Source of the DNA: Clostridium bornimense
GTDB taxonomy: Bacteria; Bacillota; Clostridia; Clostridiales; Clostridiaceae
Direction of reading: 5' to 3'
DNA: 64,000 nt
NCBI RefSeq assembly: GCF_000577895.1
Contig: NZ_HG917868.1
Span: forward strand, 434,001 to 498,000
Each line of letters opens with the position of its first letter. Within the stretch, counting starts at the first letter, position 1. The notes beneath the pieces are model-generated. The model had not been told where the DNA came from. It worked only from the letters and a program-made list of their open reading frames with translations, and did not search any database. Shown here one piece after another: positions 61,488 through 64,000 of the stretch. Both the position numbers and the translations under genes were made by a program.

Positions 61488-62828
61488 ATGAATAGACAAA
61501 AGATATTAGGTGAGGAACCAATACAGAAGTTACTTTTACAATATTCAATACCAGCAATAATTGGTATGCTGGTAAATGCTTTATATAATGTAGTGGATAG
61601 AATTTTTATAGGTAAAATACCGGATATAGGTCCACTTGCATTAACAGGTGTAGGAGTAACTATGCCTATAATGACCATGATTTTAGGAGTATCTATGTTG
61701 GTAGGTATAGGAGCTACAACTAGTATATCATTGACCTTAGGAAGTGGAAATAAAAAAGATGGAGAATCCATACTAGGAAATGCTGTAGTTTTGATGGTCC
61801 TAATGGGAATTATTCTTACGGTGATAGGATTATTATTAAGAAACAAAATATTGATATTATTTGGTGCTAGTGAAAATACTCTTTATTATGCTACAGAATA
61901 TATTAATATAATATTAGTAGGAACGATTTTTTCAATAAGTTCATTTGCATTAAATGCTACAATAAGAGCTGATGGAAATCCAAAGATGGCAGCAGCTACA
62001 ATGGCATTAGGATGTATTGTGAATATAGTGTTTGACTATGTATTTATTTTTATTTTTAATCTTGGTATAAAAGGAGCAGCTGTAGCTACAGTATTAGCAC
62101 AAGTTATTAGTACTTTAGTGATGGTTTATTATTATACAAAGGGATCATCAAATTTAAAGTTGAAAATTCAAAATTTGAAATTAGATATTAGTATTGTTAA
62201 AAGAATATTTGCGATAGGTTTTGCACCGTTTGCAATGCAAATAGCTGCCAGTGCTGTTCAAATAATAGCAAATAATTCACTTAAAGCATATGGAAATGAC
62301 TTGTCTATTGGAGCTATGGCTGTAATATCATCGGTATCATTAATATTCTTAATGCCTATTTTCGGAATCAATCAAGGATCACAACCTATAATAGGATATA
62401 ATTATGGAGCTAAGAAATATAAAAGAACAAAATTGACATTAAAATATGCTATTGTAGCTGCTACTATAATAGTTTGTATTGGAGCAGTGGTAATTCAGCT
62501 TTTCCCAGAGAAAGTAATAAGTATTTTTAATTCAGATGAAAGTCTTTTGAAAATAGGAGTTACAGGTATTAGAGTATATTTATTTATGTTGCCATTGCTA
62601 GGTTTTCAAGTAGTGGGAAGTAATTATTTTCAATCTATAGGTAAAGTAAAAATAGCTACTTTCTTAAGTTTATTAAGACAAGTAATATTATTAATTCCTT
62701 TTACTTTAATTTTACCTAGGTTTTTTGGTGTAAATGGAGTATGGCTTGCTGGAGCTTTTTCAGATTTTATAGCTTCAATGATAACAGGTATTTTTATTAT
62801 CAGAGAGTTTAGAAGAGTAGAGAATTAA
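61488..62828 (+). CDS. MATE-family efflux transporter
   Basis: This 446-residue protein has twelve membrane helices in two homologous halves. LLLQYSIPAIIGMLVNALYNVVDRIFIG opens the first half (N-terminal MatE signature with the VD pair) and GINQGSQPIIGYNYGAKKYKR marks the second, as in MepA-type pumps. It exports cationic drugs or metabolites in exchange for Na+ or H+. Start ATG follows AAAGGAG. No marR-like regulator is adjacent. Confidence 0.93.
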   Translation: MNRQKILGEEPIQKLLLQYSIPAIIGMLVNALYNVVDRIFIGKIPDIGPLALTGVGVTMPIMTMILGVSMLVGIGATTSISLTLGSGNKKDGESILGNAVVLMVLMGIILTVIGLLLRNKILILFGASENTLYYATEYINIILVGTIFSISSFALNATIRADGNPKMAAATMALGCIVNIVFDYVFIFIFNLGIKGAAVATVLAQVISTLVMVYYYTKGSSNLKLKIQNLKLDISIVKRIFAIGFAPFAMQIAASAVQIIANNSLKAYGNDLSIGAMAVISSVSLIFLMPIFGINQGSQPIIGYNYGAKKYKRTKLTLKYAIVAATIIVCIGAVVIQLFPEKVISIFNSDESLLKIGVTGIRVYLFMLPLLGFQVVGSNYFQSIGKVKIATFLSLLRQVILLIPFTLILPRFFGVNGVWLAGAFSDFIASMITGIFIIREFRRVEN

Positions 62829-62841
62829 AGTATCATTAAAT

Positions 62842-62883
62842 GGACTGTTGAAAAATTATTTTAATCAACAGTCTTATTTTTTT
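62842..62883 (+). terminator. Intrinsic terminator
   Basis: GGACTGTTGA pairs with TCAACAGTC, followed by TTATTTTTTT. Confidence 0.88.
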
Positions 62884-62980
62884 ATATAAAAATAAACTTT
62901 TTATAAAAACATGGGATAATTTTCATATATGTATTACAATAATAGTAATAGAAGTTTATATGACAGTGGAGGGATAGAAA

Positions 62981-64000
62981 ATGACAAAAGTAGTTGAGAA
63001 ATTTTTAAGATATGTAAAAATAGACACAAAATCCAATGAGGAAAGTAAAACATGTCCAACAACAAAATCACAATACAAGTTTGGTGAAATGTTAGTTGAG
63101 GAACTAAAAACCATAGGTATGCAAAATGTATCTATAGATGAAAATGGCTATGTAATGGCATATTTACCATCTAATGTTGATAAAGCAATAGAAACAATTG
63201 GATTTATTGCTCATATGGATACAGCACCAGATTTTTCAGGAGAAAATGTTAATCCTCAAATTGTTGAGAATTATGATGGGGGAGATATTGTTTTAAATAA
63301 AGATTTAAATATAGTGTTGTCTCCAGAAAAATCGCCAGAATTAAAAAATTATATAGGAGAAACGCTTATTACTACAGATGGTACTACATTACTTGGAGCT
63401 GATGATAAAGCTGGAGTAGCAGAGATAATCACTGCAATGGAGTTTTTAATAAATAATCCAGATATAGAACATGGTCCTATTGCTATTTGTTTTACTCCAG
63501 ATGAAGAGGTAGGAAGAGGTGCAGATTTATTTGATGTAGAAAAATTCGGAGCTAATGTAGCATATACTATTGATGGTGGTGCTATTGGAGAGCTAGAATG
63601 TGAAAATTTTAATGCTGCAGGAGTTAAAGTTATACTTAATGGAGTAAATGTTCATCCTGGCTATGCTAAAGATAAAATGATAAATTCTATGCTTATCGCT
63701 AACAAGTTTATAGAAAAATTGCCAAAGGATGAGGTGCCAGAGTTAACTTCAAATAAAGAAGGATTTTATATGTTAACTTCTATAGATGGTTCTGTGGAAA
63801 AAACTAAATTATCTTATATAATAAGAGACTTTGATAGAGAAAGTTTTGAAAATAGAAAAAGTAATATGAAGATGTGGGCTGAAGAAATTAATAAAGAATT
63901 TGGAGAAAATTCTTGTGAAATAGAAATAAAAGATCAATATTATAATATGAAAGAAAAGATAGAGCCAGTTCAATATGTAGTAGATAAGGCTTTTGACGCG
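62981..64000 (+). CDS. pepT: Peptidase T (3' truncated by window end)
   Basis: The first 340 codons are visible of the usual 405-410. Peptidase T is a cytoplasmic M20-family tripeptide aminopeptidase using two zinc ions. Motifs are IAHMDTAPDFSG (His ligand and Asp), LLGADDKAGVAEI (bridging Asp), CFTPDEEVGRGADLFD (catalytic Glu and Glu ligand) and YTIDGGAIGELE. GVNVHPGYAKDKMINS belongs to the lid/dimerisation domain. Start ATG follows GGAGGG. The frame is open to the last base. Confidence 0.96.
   Translation, partial: MTKVVEKFLRYVKIDTKSNEESKTCPTTKSQYKFGEMLVEELKTIGMQNVSIDENGYVMAYLPSNVDKAIETIGFIAHMDTAPDFSGENVNPQIVENYDGGDIVLNKDLNIVLSPEKSPELKNYIGETLITTDGTTLLGADDKAGVAEIITAMEFLINNPDIEHGPIAICFTPDEEVGRGADLFDVEKFGANVAYTIDGGAIGELECENFNAAGVKVILNGVNVHPGYAKDKMINSMLIANKFIEKLPKDEVPELTSNKEGFYMLTSIDGSVEKTKLSYIIRDFDRESFENRKSNMKMWAEEINKEFGENSCEIEIKDQYYNMKEKIEPVQYVVDKAFDA

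Overview
The window is AT-rich, mostly co-oriented DNA with short intergenic gaps, A/T-ending codons, strong GGAGG-type ribosome binding sites and many intrinsic terminators. Gene content (rubrerythrin with superoxide dismutase, a guanine riboswitch ahead of purine salvage, dCache chemoreceptors, ABC and two-component systems, wall amidases, a secreted lipase) fits a low-GC Clostridium of the sensu stricto group. I cannot name the species. It looks like ordinary chromosome: there is no prophage or conjugative module, and the only clear mobile element is one IS3-family insertion.

Layout. 0-3 kb: the end of a YjdM-like gene, a small unknown protein, the decayed remains of a zinc-ribbon/SPFH gene pair, and a membrane protein. 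3-16 kb: metabolism, with glycogen phosphorylase, a cation/proton antiporter, a guanine riboswitch with xanthine permease and xpt, a rubrerythrin-superoxide dismutase operon, TtcA, a GH13 glycosidase and citrate synthase. 16-21 kb: a potassium channel, a ddl / MocR regulator / pyridoxal kinase / radical SAM run, and phosphoglycerate mutase. 22-25 kb: three tandem CAP-domain surface proteins. 25-31 kb: undecaprenyl-phosphate recycling and PAP2 enzymes, a nucleotidyltransferase, a two-domain multicopper oxidase divergent from yaaA, and a secreted lipase. 31-33 kb: an ArsC/Spx-like protein and a wrecked thiD in front of an intact thiE. 34-38 kb: a MacA/MacB-type exporter. 38.7 kb: tRNA-Val and tRNA-Asp. 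39-47 kb: a peptidase/amidase pair, then a two-component system followed by an ABC exporter. 47-50.8 kb: a YdjC-family deacetylase, an acetyltransferase and a MutS2-like ATPase behind a long attenuator leader. 50.8-52.5 kb: the insertion sequence. 52.5-64 kb: two paralogous chemoreceptors, a Na/Ca exchanger, a UPP-synthase relative, a polysaccharide deacetylase, two tiny genes, a MATE pump and the first 1,020 bases of pepT.

The most interesting signal is the leader at about 48.62-48.86 kb. It has a promoter, a three-codon reading frame with its own ribosome binding site, and three mutually exclusive pairings (anti-antiterminator, antiterminator, terminator) upstream of a MutS2-like protein that keeps its ATPase and KOW-like parts but lacks the Smr nuclease. 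This is the layout of antibiotic-responsive ribosome-stalling attenuators, here attached to a possible ribosome-rescue ATPase. A second pattern is a set of dispersed intergenic elements built from degenerate heptamers in inverted arms (38.4, 46.95, 59.47 and 61.05 kb). All assignments come from reading the sequence; no database search was run.
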